A stretch of 64,000 nucleotides of DNA, taken from assembly GCF_009725235.1 (NCBI RefSeq), contig NZ_WJFC01000031.1:25563-89562 (forward strand), written 5' to 3'. Origin of the DNA: Scytonema sp. UIC 10036 (GTDB taxonomy: Bacteria > Cyanobacteriota > Cyanobacteriia > Cyanobacteriales > Nostocaceae). The position numbers and the translations under genes are program-made. The notes beneath the pieces are model-generated. The model was not told the DNA's origin, ran no database searches, and saw nothing but the letters and a program-made list of their open reading frames with translations. Positions 27,501 to 36,639 of the stretch are shown here, piece by piece (position 1 is the stretch's first letter; each line of letters opens with the position of its first letter).

Positions 27501-29776
27501 CCAGTCGGTGTTGTCCTTGTCCTGGTTTCGGTAAGTTTGTCTCCGTTGTTGTTGTAGGTGTAAGCAGTTACTTTATCGAGTGCATCAGTTACAGTAGCAA
27601 CATTTCCACTTTTGTCGTAAGTGAACCGAGTGGTTTGTTGAAGTGCATCTGTGACCTTGAGGAGTTGACCTCTGAGGTTATAGCCGTAATTTGTAGTCTT
27701 TCCAGATGCATCAGTCGTGTTGAGTAAATTCCCCTTATCATCGTAAGTATTAATTGTCGTGCGCCCCAACGGGTCAGTCTCAGTTAGCAAACGACTGTTC
27801 TTGCCGTAGGTGTAGGTAGTTTTGTAACCTGAAGGTTGCTGCTCAACGATCTTTTTACCTGTGGCATCAGTGATATAACGAGTGACAATACCTACTTCTT
27901 CTGAAAGCCTGTTACCAAGTGCATCGTACTTGTATTGGGTAGTAAAGCCAATTTGGATATTATCATTTGGATTGGGGTCAGAGCGGTCTGAGATGACAGT
28001 TTCTTCAAAGAGATTGTTGTCGTCCTTATACTTGCGTTTGGCGATCTTACCTTCAGCATCGATTTCGGTAACAATGTTACCGCGAGTGTCGTATTCGTAG
28101 ATTGTCAGGTTACCGAGTTGGTCTTGAACTGTTTGCACAGAGTTGGCTGGGTCGTAAGCCATCTGTACGGGTTTACCATCAGCACCGATAATTTGTTTGA
28201 TCCGACCATCATCCCAGTACTCAGTCTTAACTCCAGTTCTGCCCAATGGGTCAATGATTTTATCGAGGTAGTGCAGCTTTTTACTGCCATACTCCATCTT
28301 TGTCGTATTGTTCTCGCGATCCGTAACCGCAATCAAATCGCCCTTCGCATCATAGTCATATTTGATGAGATAGCTCATTGGGTCTTTGACTGAGGCAATG
28401 CGACCTTGTGCATCGCGCTCAAAAGTGATTTTCTGACCGTCGGAGATCGTAACCGCATCATCCGTATATGTCAAGGTATTCCCATTTGTATCCGTAACTT
28501 TCAGTAAATCCCCCGTGTTGGCATCAATTTCATAAACCCTTCCTTCTTTGGTTGTCAATTTATACTTGCCACCAAAGTATGGGTCGGCAGGGTTAAAGGC
28601 ATTGCCAGCAAAACCGTAGTATCCTGGAGTATCTTTTCCTGGAGTCATGAATCCACCAAATTCAACACTCAACTTATTTGTGACACCCGCATCGGCAACA
28701 AACTCCGGCGTGTATATATATTTGGCGAAGTTGAGTAATGGTGTATCGTCGAGCTGCTGGACTTGCTTGGGCTTAAAGGTAAATCCTTCTCGCTTACCTC
28801 CTGGCAAAGTAATGTATACCCTTGTATTCTCCTTGAAGGGATTCCATACACCCAGTTCTTTTTGCAGTTCATCTGGAGGTGCAACACTGGTACGGAGGTC
28901 GGTATCCCTAAACTCCATCCTCCAACCATAGCCAAAGTCGTCAGTGGTGTTGGCGGTCAGGGTATCGTAAGTACGGGTTAGGGTAATAGGGATGCCAGTC
29001 ACAGGAACTGTGAGGTCAGTGAAGGACAAGCGGAAGTTACCGAGTTTCAATTCGCCTGCAACATCAATTGTTTCTTCGACAACTCTGCCATTGCCATTCG
29101 CATCATAAGCACTCAGGCGCAGTCGGTAAGTGTCGTTTTGCAGCAGTGAGGGGTCAAATTTACCCAAAACGTTGTTGCTAACTGTCGTGGTGCCGCTTCC
29201 AATTGTCTTAAATTCGCCCCCCGCAAGTGGTGCTACCTCAAGAATGTAATTGATGAGGTTATCATCGCTGACAGTACCGATGATGTTAGTCGGTGCGGTC
29301 ACGATGCCGTTGGGAATGTTACTTAAGTTGAGGCTAATGTTGGGTGGGGGATTGTTGGGGTTGGGATTGGTAACCAAAACGTTCCATGTAGCCGATTGTC
29401 CCTCATTCAATGCCGTGTCAGTTGCTTTGGCTATGGCAGAAATATTTCCGGTTTGGGTCATTTTTACCTTTGCCATGCCGTTGGGATCGAGTTGGACAAC
29501 TGTGCCGTTCACCAACAGTTGCAAGGAAGCAACTTTGATATTATCTGTTGCCTTAGCAAGGAATGTGACTTCTGACCCGACTTTAGCAGAGTCTGTATTG
29601 GCAATCAAAGTGGCTTGAGGTTTGATAGTATCGGCAGCAACAGTTATGTTAAACTCGTGCAGTTTGCTACCACCATTATCGTCACTGACGGTAACCGTCA
29701 CCTTATGGGGAGTGGTGGTGGTGATTTGACCTAGTGTGGGAGTCCAGCGCAATCGACCGAATGCATCAATCTTCAT
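24569..29776 (-). CDS. RHS/YD-repeat half of the giant polymorphic toxin, with tip 1
   Basis: 1,735 codons from ATG 29776, but this ATG is internal: the protein is the continuation of the frame at 29811-34718 after two frameshifts. Order: the end of an Ig-like repeat (FGRLRWTPTLGQITTTTPH), two Ig-like modules, the RHS entry region (LSFTDLTVPVTGIPITLTRT, about residue 250), many YD repeats (about 400-1450), the RHS core DGLGSTRALTDASG (about 1455) and YDTETGRFTRRDTYEG, then DPTGLF at about 1550. The last ~180 residues form the variable tip, with no motif I recognise and a hydrophobic end (AAIGLLAYDVYSIVNYL). RHS shells enclose a toxic tip that is autocleaved and delivered to competitors. A putative immunity gene follows 13 bases on. 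Confidence 0.9.
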   Translation of the reverse strand: MKIDAFGRLRWTPTLGQITTTTPHKVTVTVSDDNGGSKLHEFNITVAADTIKPQATLIANTDSAKVGSEVTFLAKATDNIKVASLQLLVNGTVVQLDPNGMAKVKMTQTGNISAIAKATDTALNEGQSATWNVLVTNPNPNNPPPNISLNLSNIPNGIVTAPTNIIGTVSDDNLINYILEVAPLAGGEFKTIGSGTTTVSNNVLGKFDPSLLQNDTYRLRLSAYDANGNGRVVEETIDVAGELKLGNFRLSFTDLTVPVTGIPITLTRTYDTLTANTTDDFGYGWRMEFRDTDLRTSVAPPDELQKELGVWNPFKENTRVYITLPGGKREGFTFKPKQVQQLDDTPLLNFAKYIYTPEFVADAGVTNKLSVEFGGFMTPGKDTPGYYGFAGNAFNPADPYFGGKYKLTTKEGRVYEIDANTGDLLKVTDTNGNTLTYTDDAVTISDGQKITFERDAQGRIASVKDPMSYLIKYDYDAKGDLIAVTDRENNTTKMEYGSKKLHYLDKIIDPLGRTGVKTEYWDDGRIKQIIGADGKPVQMAYDPANSVQTVQDQLGNLTIYEYDTRGNIVTEIDAEGKIAKRKYKDDNNLFEETVISDRSDPNPNDNIQIGFTTQYKYDALGNRLSEEVGIVTRYITDATGKKIVEQQPSGYKTTYTYGKNSRLLTETDPLGRTTINTYDDKGNLLNTTDASGKTTNYGYNLRGQLLKVTDALQQTTRFTYDKSGNVATVTDALDKVTAYTYNNNGDKLTETRTRTTPTGVQTLLTQWTYDKEGHLRTMTDAENRTTTYEYDKLGRQTAVIDALARRTEYVYNEKGELVETIYPDNTSTTKDDNPRIKTKYDAAGRQIETIDQLGRVTRYIYDKVGELRFTVYPDKTPDDQNLSPQLWDNPKTETIYYTDGLVKAQIDELGNRTEFRYDAAGRQTEIIYADDTPANQLDNPKTTYKYDKVGQRISETDALNHTTTFVYDDLGRLKETRFHGHRYITQEYDALGRRIAAIDQNRKPTEYRYDALGQLTGVKNAFGDWTEYGYNEVGNLIWMEDALDRRTNYEYDKLGRRTAVIQPMGQRSDTTYDAVGNLKTYTDFNRRTITYDYDPQNRMTSKLFGDGSKVTYTYTNTGLQDVVKFINASSVTTATYDSDYDERDRLIQRTDNIGGVNRSISYTYDAASNRTSVTTPSGTVNYTFDRRNRLDKVIENNIVTADYDYDGVSNLVLTKFANGTQEIRHYDDLNRLQSLENKKASGEIISSYTYTLDAVGNRTKVVEHNGRSVDYTYDDLYRLTQEKITDTVNGNRIYDYTYDKVGNRKTKKEAVNGVTTLTEYAYDNNDRLQNEKVNQVAIATYTYDNNGNTLTKTENGMTTTYTWDYENRLGAATLKNSSGVVLQSMQYRYNDNGIRVASVVNNQETRYLIDTVQPYGQVLEEYSPNGAVQVSYTYGNDLISQKQGTKSTYYHVDGLGSTRALTDASGNVVNTYNYEAYGELLNSTSSVSNKYMFAGEQYDSALGDYYLRQRYYDTETGRFTRRDTYEGKLLEPITLHKYIYTNDNPVNFTDPTGLFSLTEISSIQKIQSILDAIDTISFVTDFLNAGEEILKDYVVLNLPTGIDITQGVLDFFSNFGPQDYILRALVYGGGIPVPKALVREVLQRMPSWYRGPRRIPILGGGSPFTSPYSILSLFFEQSRWNRLPLPPTVLGIPTRRILGSDRLLRIVGRVHQLAAIGLLAYDVYSIVNYLNNSEK

Positions 29777-29810
29777 GCCCTGTCAAGGGATGCAGTGTCA
29801 AGGGAATAAC

Positions 29811-32800
29811 TTAAGCTATCTCCCTCTGCATCCGTGGCTTTGATATCGTAGGCATACAAAGTATTTGGCGTTGCAGTCGTCCTTTGCCATCGCTAGCAAC
29901 AACAGTAAACGACTTTGGACCGGTAGCAGATGGTTTCCAGGTGAAAACTCCCGTTTTTGCATCGATAGTAGCGTCGTTAGGGTTTTCCAAGCTGTAAGTA
30001 ATTGGGTCTCCTTGAGCATCGATAGCGGCGAACTGATATTGGAAAGTGGTGTTAACGGTTGCTGTCAGTTCTTGAGTGGGTGTCAATGTAAAGACAGGGG
30101 CAGTGTTGGCTGAAGTGACTTGAATTTGGAAGTATTGCAAGTCAATCTCACCCCTACCGTCAGCAACCCGAAGAATGACATCAAATTTACCAACTTGATC
30201 GGGAGTCGGTGTCCAGACGACAACGCCAGTTGAAGCATCAACCGTCATGCCTTCTGGTTTCAATGGCAGATCGTAGGTGAGAAAATCGGGGTCAGGGTCA
30301 GTTGCTTTTGCTTTGTACTTGAGCAGTTCGCCTACCTTAGCAGAGACAGGTGCATTTGTTTTAAAAGTCGGCTTGCTATTTGGAATTGTGGTTGTAGGTT
30401 CGGCAAGTCCAAAATTGCTATAGTGAGATTCACCACTAGTAGTGATAGTAGGAATGTAATATCCAGCAGTGGGAGCGGTTCGCGTATAACCATTCGGCAT
30501 GACTTGCCGCACCGTGTAAGTACCAGGCAGCAAATTAGTGAAACTATATTGACCTGTTTCCACAGAGACAGTTTGTGGATTGTCAGACATGGAAACCGTG
30601 TTAGGCTCTGCCGTGTCAAGAATGCCATTGTTGTTTAAATCCAAGTACACGGTCACGCCTGCTATACCAGGTTCTGATTGATACCTTTCGTCTTCTCCGT
30701 TGAAAATGTTGATAATTTCTTGCGCTGAGGTCAATCGTTGGGCTTCTGGGTCAATGTTGCGAAGTTGATTGATATCAGATCCATTCCCTATACCAAAGGC
30801 TTTGAGATTAACTCCCTTGGTTTTCAGACTACTGACAATTGTGGGATCTAATGAGCCCTCTCCATCTGAGAGGAATATGATATTGCCCTTACCCGAAGTT
30901 GTGCCCAAAGCAGTAAAGATGGACTGAGCTAAATTTAAGGGTGGGGTGAAATTTGTGCCTCCATCGGCTGAGAAGGTGAGCGCTTCTCTGATGTCTAAAA
31001 TTCCGTTGTTATTTTTGTCGGCGGTTGGGGTAGTAGTGAACTGGACTCCATTCGTCACTGGGTCCATGTCAAGAGCTATAGCGTCGCTATTAAATACAAT
31101 CACCCCAACACGAGCTGTTTTGCCACGACCTTTGTCAATTAATTGCTGGTTAAAAGCGACCACACCAGCTAATTCTGTATCCAAAATGCTTAAAGAAGTG
31201 CTATTAGCAAATTCGTTTAAGTTAGCAGTCGTCCAATCGATGTAGCGCCCCCCAGTACTTCCGGAGTTATCAACAACCAACAGAATGTCTGGTGTATCTC
31301 CTTGAATCAAGCTAATATCAGGTATGCGATTGCGGTTGAGGTCGTGCCATACCAGACCCTCAATTTTACCCAAAGCGTTGGATACCAATACTGCAAAGCT
31401 TTGCGTGTCAAATCCACCGCGCCCATCTGTCACCTGAACTTGAAAGTTATAAGAGCCAATTACTTGGGGAGACCACTGGATTTCGCCGGTCTTTGCATCA
31501 ATAGTTGCTCCAGGAAGCGGATTTATCAGACTATAGGTAAGAGAGTCATTGTTAAAATCAACGGCTTTGACTTGATATTTATACTGTTTATCTTTTAAAC
31601 CAAAGCGGGTTATGGGTTCGCTAACGATCTCTGGAGCACTATTACCCGGCTCCATCTGAGTCTTGACTTTAAAGACTTGCTGTGCCGTTCCTCCCTTGCC
31701 ATCCGTTACAGCTAAGGTCACGTCATAAGTGTTCAATTGATTGCCATTGGGAGTCCAACTCACCACGCCCGTACTGGGGTTGACTGTCATCCCCTCTGGC
31801 TTGTTGACCAGTGAAAAGGTCAATGTGTCGCGATCGGCGTCTTTGGCGATCGCCTGATAAGTGTAGTTTGTATTAATTGCTGCATCAACTATTGGAACGC
31901 TCGTAAAAACAGGGGGTCGGTTGGGTGGTACATCGATGACCGAGAGCGCGAACTGTTGCGTTGTCACTCCACCACGATTGTCGTTGGCTTCTACCAGTAT
32001 CGTGTGGTTGCCTTTGTTGGTAGTGAGGGTGTTCCAGGTAATCAGCCCGGTTTTTGAGTCAATTGTGGTGCCAACAGGAGATGACAGCAGTTTGTAAGTC
32101 AAAACGTCGCCCCCCAGGTCAGTGGCATCGACATCATAGCGGTATTGCTGACCGCCAATGATTTCTGTTATGGGTTGGCTCTGAATTGAGGGTTTTTGAT
32201 TTAACTGCGCCAGTACCACCAAGTCATAGGTAAATTGCTTGCCTTGAGGGTTGTAGAATGTTAAAGAACGTTGGTTAGTTAGTTCTAGGGGTTCTACTTT
32301 GCTATCACTGACTAACTTGCTGAAATCGTAGTAAGGAATCCCCTCTGGAGTAATTCCATCGGGTTTGTGTAGCGTTACAGTGGGGTCGCTAATGTGGGTA
32401 ACGCCAACAAGCAACGGACCATCAACGCTGTATTTGCCAGTGTTGCGAAGGGCAATGTCTGTATGCAATAGCTTGGTGTCAGCGTTAAAGCTCGTGCGAT
32501 GGTATTCAGCTAGGAAGCTATTGGAGACATCTGCCAACAAGTTGAAGTTAGGCGTTGTTGAAGTGCTGGGCAATGTTTGCGTACCAAAATCTTTCTGGAC
32601 AGCTCTTAATGTGCCAACTGGTGCGGGATTGATGGCAAAACTCGTAATGCTGACGTTTGTTGTCGTATCGTCATCGTTGTTGACCAAGCGGAATATCAGT
32701 TTGGCGTTGGTTAAGGGTTTAGTACCAGTTAAGTTCAAGCTGACAGTACGGTTAGACGTGTTGTAAGTCGTACCCGCACCCAGGGCAACGGCTTCACCTT

Positions 32801-34718
32801 CAGTCCAGTTGAAGAAAGCATCTCTCCCACTAGAAACAGTATGCACCAAAGAATTGCCTGCTTCATCGACTAAAGCCACCTCAAAAGCATCTTTAATCGA
32901 ATCTAAATCTTTGGTGTCGAATTGGGGATTGATGTTAAAGCTTATGAGGGAAGGATTGGTCGGGATTGTGAAAGGAATCGTGTAAGTGGTCGCGAAGTTC
33001 TTTCCTTCTGCCAGGGAGAAGTTGGGAATTACCGAAATGGGGAACGATTGGATTGAAGAAGCTTTCCCAACATCTTCTACTTTTAAATCAACATTAAAGA
33101 TCCCACTGGTGGTAGGAGTGCCGCTCAAAGTGGCAGTGCCGTTACCGTTATCCACTAACTTGAGCCAGCTTGGAGGGTTAATAGCGGTAATTTTACGAGT
33201 ATCTCCCGTATCTTGGTCGGTGGTGGTGATGCTATATGAGTAGGCGCTACCTATAGTCCCCGTGTATGTGGAAGGTTTGCTCGTAAAAGTGGGAGCTTCG
33301 TTAACGTTAGTGACGTTAATGGTAAAAATCTGACTTTTGGTTAACCCATCAAGATCGGTACTGCGAACTTCAATACTGTGCTGCTTGAGGTTTTCAAAAT
33401 TGAGTAACGTATCGTTAGCAACTTGCAACTGATTCCCAACAATTTTAAAGCGCCCGCCCCCATCGTTGACCAAACTATAAATGTGGTTGTCTCCCACATC
33501 CGGATCAGTGCTGTTCAATTGACCGATAACGGTTCCAATGGCACTATTTTCTGCTACCGTGTTACTGGTTAAGTTAATGGCAGTAGGTGGACTAATACGT
33601 TTGATTGTGGTGGAAAAACTTTGTTGTTGATTACCAGCTCTATCGGTTGCCCGTACCGTGAAGGGATTATCTCCTATTGTCAAGGAGACATTGGTGAAGG
33701 TAAATTTGCCAGTGCTATCGGCTGTGGTTGTCGCTCCCGTTTGCTCCAACTTTACGCTCGCGCTAGCTTCGGTTTGACCGACCAACGTTACCGTACTAAA
33801 ACTGGTTCTCTTGTCGCCAACCGTACCGGAATCAGACGCCGCATCTAAATTGAATGCTGGTTGAGGGGGAGGAGTCGTGTCTTGAGTAAAAGTAAAAGAT
33901 TCTTTAGATACTGAAATCAACTCTCCTTCGTCCCGTCTTGTTAAGATATACAAGACGTGTGTGCCATCTGGTAAGGAACTGCCATAAATCGTATTTAGCG
34001 CTGTGCGGTCAAAGATTGTGACGCCAGTTGGTTTCATCTCCGGCAAAATATTGACGTAGTTGGCTTCAGGAGTGTTATTAAAACCTGCTTTCCACTCATA
34101 AATTTCTTCAGGATAAGGAACACTTACTCTGGTCGTTGGGTCAGAGGTAATCTTGTCAGTATTCGTAGTCCCACCAGGAGCAGTATCGTTAACTAAGGCA
34201 AACGAAGTGATCTTTGGTGGTTCAGAACTTAAGGAAGTGGAACCTGTGCTTTCATCGTATGCACCCGCGCTCGAAGTTGACAAAGACCGCTGGTTGGTAC
34301 TGGTATTTGTTAGGGTATCCGCTTGGGAACCGCTGACGAGTGGGCTAGCGTTCTCACCACCCGTAAGGATATCTTTTTCCTTATTACTTTTAAACTTCTT
34401 ACGTTGGGATGGAATGCGATAAATATATGGCTGTTGCTTGAATAGTAGCGGTTGGTCGAAGGGATTGAGGGCAAAAGTGTTGGAGTTAGTTATATCCTCT
34501 GTATTGTCGCTTGTCGTGTCTGCTTTCTTTTGGCGGTCTAATTGGGAGGCCTGGAGGTCTATGCCACTGTTCGTCTTAGGCGTTTTTTGCCAATCCAGTA
34601 AAAATGAATTGTCATCTAACGGTGCAACTAAAGATGCACTTTCTAGGAGAGATTGTGGCAGCAAACTATCATTATTTTGAGATGCACCGTTGGTGAAAAA
34701 GCTGACAGGACGAACCAT
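29811..34718 (-). CDS. N-terminal half of the giant toxin: cadherin/Ig-like, VWA and SdrD-B-like modules
   Basis: 1,635 codons. The start MVRPVSFFTNGASQNNDSLL has no Sec signal, fitting type I export. Residues 1-170 are low complexity. Then come Ig-like modules (about 270-375), a cadherin repeat (NTVAENSAIGTVIGQLNSTD, about 390), further putative Ig modules including three around 850-1140 (YQAIAKDADRDTLTFSLVN), a von Willebrand A domain with MIDAS motif DNSGSTGG at about 1150, an SdrD-B-like module (GVTVYLDLNNNGILDTAE, about 1355) and two more Ig-like repeats. The frame derails after VVASDGKG and stops at 29811. These modules project and calcium-stabilise a surface adhesin; joined with the RHS half it would be about 3,400 residues. 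Confidence 0.88.
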   Translation of the reverse strand: MVRPVSFFTNGASQNNDSLLPQSLLESASLVAPLDDNSFLLDWQKTPKTNSGIDLQASQLDRQKKADTTSDNTEDITNSNTFALNPFDQPLLFKQQPYIYRIPSQRKKFKSNKEKDILTGGENASPLVSGSQADTLTNTSTNQRSLSTSSAGAYDESTGSTSLSSEPPKITSFALVNDTAPGGTTNTDKITSDPTTRVSVPYPEEIYEWKAGFNNTPEANYVNILPEMKPTGVTIFDRTALNTIYGSSLPDGTHVLYILTRRDEGELISVSKESFTFTQDTTPPPQPAFNLDAASDSGTVGDKRTSFSTVTLVGQTEASASVKLEQTGATTTADSTGKFTFTNVSLTIGDNPFTVRATDRAGNQQQSFSTTIKRISPPTAINLTSNTVAENSAIGTVIGQLNSTDPDVGDNHIYSLVNDGGGRFKIVGNQLQVANDTLLNFENLKQHSIEVRSTDLDGLTKSQIFTINVTNVNEAPTFTSKPSTYTGTIGSAYSYSITTTDQDTGDTRKITAINPPSWLKLVDNGNGTATLSGTPTTSGIFNVDLKVEDVGKASSIQSFPISVIPNFSLAEGKNFATTYTIPFTIPTNPSLISFNINPQFDTKDLDSIKDAFEVALVDEAGNSLVHTVSSGRDAFFNWTEGEAVALGAGTTYNTSNRTVSLNLTGTKPLTNAKLIFRLVNNDDDTTTNVSITSFAINPAPVGTLRAVQKDFGTQTLPSTSTTPNFNLLADVSNSFLAEYHRTSFNADTKLLHTDIALRNTGKYSVDGPLLVGVTHISDPTVTLHKPDGITPEGIPYYDFSKLVSDSKVEPLELTNQRSLTFYNPQGKQFTYDLVVLAQLNQKPSIQSQPITEIIGGQQYRYDVDATDLGGDVLTYKLLSSPVGTTIDSKTGLITWNTLTTNKGNHTILVEANDNRGGVTTQQFALSVIDVPPNRPPVFTSVPIVDAAINTNYTYQAIAKDADRDTLTFSLVNKPEGMTVNPSTGVVSWTPNGNQLNTYDVTLAVTDGKGGTAQQVFKVKTQMEPGNSAPEIVSEPITRFGLKDKQYKYQVKAVDFNNDSLTYSLINPLPGATIDAKTGEIQWSPQVIGSYNFQVQVTDGRGGFDTQSFAVLVSNALGKIEGLVWHDLNRNRIPDISLIQGDTPDILLVVDNSGSTGGRYIDWTTANLNEFANSTSLSILDTELAGVVAFNQQLIDKGRGKTARVGVIVFNSDAIALDMDPVTNGVQFTTTPTADKNNNGILDIREALTFSADGGTNFTPPLNLAQSIFTALGTTSGKGNIIFLSDGEGSLDPTIVSSLKTKGVNLKAFGIGNGSDINQLRNIDPEAQRLTSAQEIINIFNGEDERYQSEPGIAGVTVYLDLNNNGILDTAEPNTVSMSDNPQTVSVETGQYSFTNLLPGTYTVRQVMPNGYTRTAPTAGYYIPTITTSGESHYSNFGLAEPTTTIPNSKPTFKTNAPVSAKVGELLKYKAKATDPDPDFLTYDLPLKPEGMTVDASTGVVVWTPTPDQVGKFDVILRVADGRGEIDLQYFQIQVTSANTAPVFTLTPTQELTATVNTTFQYQFAAIDAQGDPITYSLENPNDATIDAKTGVFTWKPSATGPKSFTVVASDGKGRLQRQILCMPTISKPRMQREIA

Positions 34719-34948
34719 AACTAACCCTTTGCTAGTAGGAAATGATTTTGTGTTAGTAGTTAGACTTAATATGAGATTTCTGCCTATTTATGAGCTTGAA
34801 GAGTCAAGCACGCATGCTCTTTTCCTCAAGCCCAAACAGACAGCAATGATTCTTGCTGATTATTGAATTGATTTAATTCTAAAAATGTCCAGTGCTACTC
34901 GTTGATAGTTTCAATACGCTTGCAGCATCTAGAGTATTATTGACGTTC

Positions 34949-35698
34949 TTAAGCTATTGAAGTCGGTCTCATGGTGAATAAATCTGGGACTGTAGCAGGA
35001 GTCTCGGAGATAGTTTCAGTTATACGTGCAAGAAACTTGTTATTAATTAATTCAGAGTATCCCTTCAGGTCATCTGTCCAATTTCCAATAGCTTGATGCA
35101 GGCTGTTGATTTTTTCTGCTCCAGAATCACCGCTCAGTTCGTAGCTAAAACTGCCACCAAACATGACAATTGGAGTGGTTGTTTCATCTTCATTACGCAA
35201 CGCTGCTTCAGTGATGCTGAGGTAAAGGGGAGCACGTTGAAATTTGTAAACCAAGTTGAGTGAAGCTCGGATGAGTTCTTCTCCCTCGGATTGCCAAACA
35301 CCTTGTGAGAGCAGGGTTTCTACCACATATTTTCTCGCGGCATCCTGAGAGCCTGCAAAAGAAACGTATCCTCTAAAATTAATACCTACAGCTTCAAAGT
35401 CCATCTTTGGCAGGGCTTGTGCGTATTTGCCAGCAATTTCAGGGATCGAGATATCCAACAAACTCCTGTCACCAAGCGGTTCTATAAACGCGACTTGGTT
35501 CAGTCCAGCAGTCATGCTAATGCCATTGACGAAGTTTAACTGAGCGGAACTGTTTGTATATCTTGGCTGCTGGGCTAACTCCCAATCTTTTGGAATGGTA
35601 TCGGTGTATTTGAGAAAGTCCGTGTTTGCTGTGGAAAGGGGATTGCTTCCAACGGCTGCAGCAATGACGAAATCGGGAACTATTAATTTTGGGCTCAT
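34949..35698 (-). CDS. Uncharacterised protein preceding the giant toxin
   Basis: About 249 residues from ATG 35698, with AAGAGA about ten bases upstream; a start seven codons earlier is possible. The sequence (MSPKLIVPDFVIAAAVGSNP, LNFVNGISMTAGLNQVAFIE, FRGYVSFAGSQDAARKYVVE) shows no signal peptide or membrane helix, and I do not recognise a family. It is transcribed towards the giant toxin gene, 230 bases upstream of it. It could be an accessory of the toxin, such as a chaperone, or an unrelated gene; the sequence does not decide. Confidence 0.6.
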   Translation of the reverse strand: MSPKLIVPDFVIAAAVGSNPLSTANTDFLKYTDTIPKDWELAQQPRYTNSSAQLNFVNGISMTAGLNQVAFIEPLGDRSLLDISIPEIAGKYAQALPKMDFEAVGINFRGYVSFAGSQDAARKYVVETLLSQGVWQSEGEELIRASLNLVYKFQRAPLYLSITEAALRNEDETTTPIVMFGGSFSYELSGDSGAEKINSLHQAIGNWTDDLKGYSELINNKFLARITETISETPATVPDLFTMRPTSIA

Positions 35699-36082
35699 GG
35701 GATATCTCTTTTTAATCAATACCTAGATTTTTTAGCATTCTTGTCTTTATCAGCACGCAAATCTACACCGGATTACTGTGGAATTCTATCCGGTTTCCCA
35801 GTTCCAAATGTCTGGCACTTGAATCTAGATAATGAGTAAGAGTATTTCTGTGCGAATAGAGTTTACTCAATTACCAAAAAATTTTGAGTTATTTTCATTT
35901 TTATTTATAAATCTAAAAAGATGGAATAGCAAGCGACATTTCCAGAAATTCGCCTCTCTTCCTAAAAATTCAGTAGAAAACCTGAAGTCATTGAAATGTT
36001 TTTAAAGTCCTTTTAAACCATTTCTAGTTTTTTTAAAGTTTTTAAAGAGAGGGAATTTTGTCAAGAATGCGTAAAGCTAGAA
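35699..36082. other. AT-rich spacer
   Basis: 384 bases with no supported gene. The part next to 35698 should contain the promoter of the island's first gene. The stretch around 35990-36060 has repeated TTTTTAAAG/CCTTTTAAA-like motifs of no clear meaning. Confidence 0.45.
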
Positions 36083-36283
36083 CTGTTTTGATATCACCAA
36101 AATCCTTCCCCAGAAGATAGACCCCTCACCGATCTGGAATATTGCTGTATAGCACAAGATTTGTTGGAAAAACTGCACCTTAACAAAAATCAATATATCC
36201 TCGCACTCCACTACGATGCCGAGTACCAAGGAAAAACAAGACCACACGCCCACATGATAATTAACGCTCTTTCATCACTCTAG
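36083..36283 (+). pseudogene. Fragment resembling a MobA/MobQ-type relaxase
   Basis: The plus frame encodes PEDRPLTDLEYCCIAQDLLE, KNQYILALHYDAE and RPHAHMIINAL. The H-x-H with a preceding acidic/His stretch resembles motif III of mobilisation relaxases, and the first part suits the segment before it. Frameshifts upstream and the IS insertion at 36261 leave only about 60 residues. After precise removal of the IS the frame would close within a few codons, so it was already a fragment. The assignment is tentative. Confidence 0.4.
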
Positions 36284-36310
36284 CCAGAGAATAACAATTG
36301 TGTTCCCAAT

Positions 36311-36553
36311 TTATCCAGAGTCGAATCTCATGTAACCACGAAATTGATTCATCATATTCTGTAGTGACAAAAATCCGTTCTCTAAGCCAGGAATCTCAAA
36401 AATATCTAACCAAGGCTTGAGTCAATTAAAAAATACACATGGCTGAATAATTAAGCGCAAGTTATTTAAGGTTGACTTCCATCCCAGCGTAAAATCCCAC
36501 CACTCATGCTGACTGTAAATTTCAGGTTCTTTGTCAGATATTGGAGGGCTCTT
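36311..36553 (-). pseudogene. IS701-type transposase, C-terminal piece
   Basis: Read on the minus strand from 36553: KSPPISDKEPEIYSQHEWWD, FTLGWKSTLNNLRLIIQP, a TGA, then LKPWLDIFEIPGLENGF to a stop at 36311. The GWKxTLNNLRLIIQP block is typical of the end of cyanobacterial IS701/DDE_5 transposases. It joins in frame with the other piece (ending in ETK at 41117) once the intron is removed. One in-frame stop shows the gene was dead. Confidence 0.72.
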
Positions 36554-36639
36554 GTTGGAGTCGATGGGGAGTATTATCTCCCGCACCTCTCCGTTCAATC
36601 TGGGCGTGCGGGTTTCCCTGCACCCAGCTTTCGATGTTC

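Noticed and set aside
26489..28981. Plus-strand frames opposite the RHS gene
   Set aside because: Shadows caused by the repetitive YD codons; no ribosome binding sites and no recognisable motifs.
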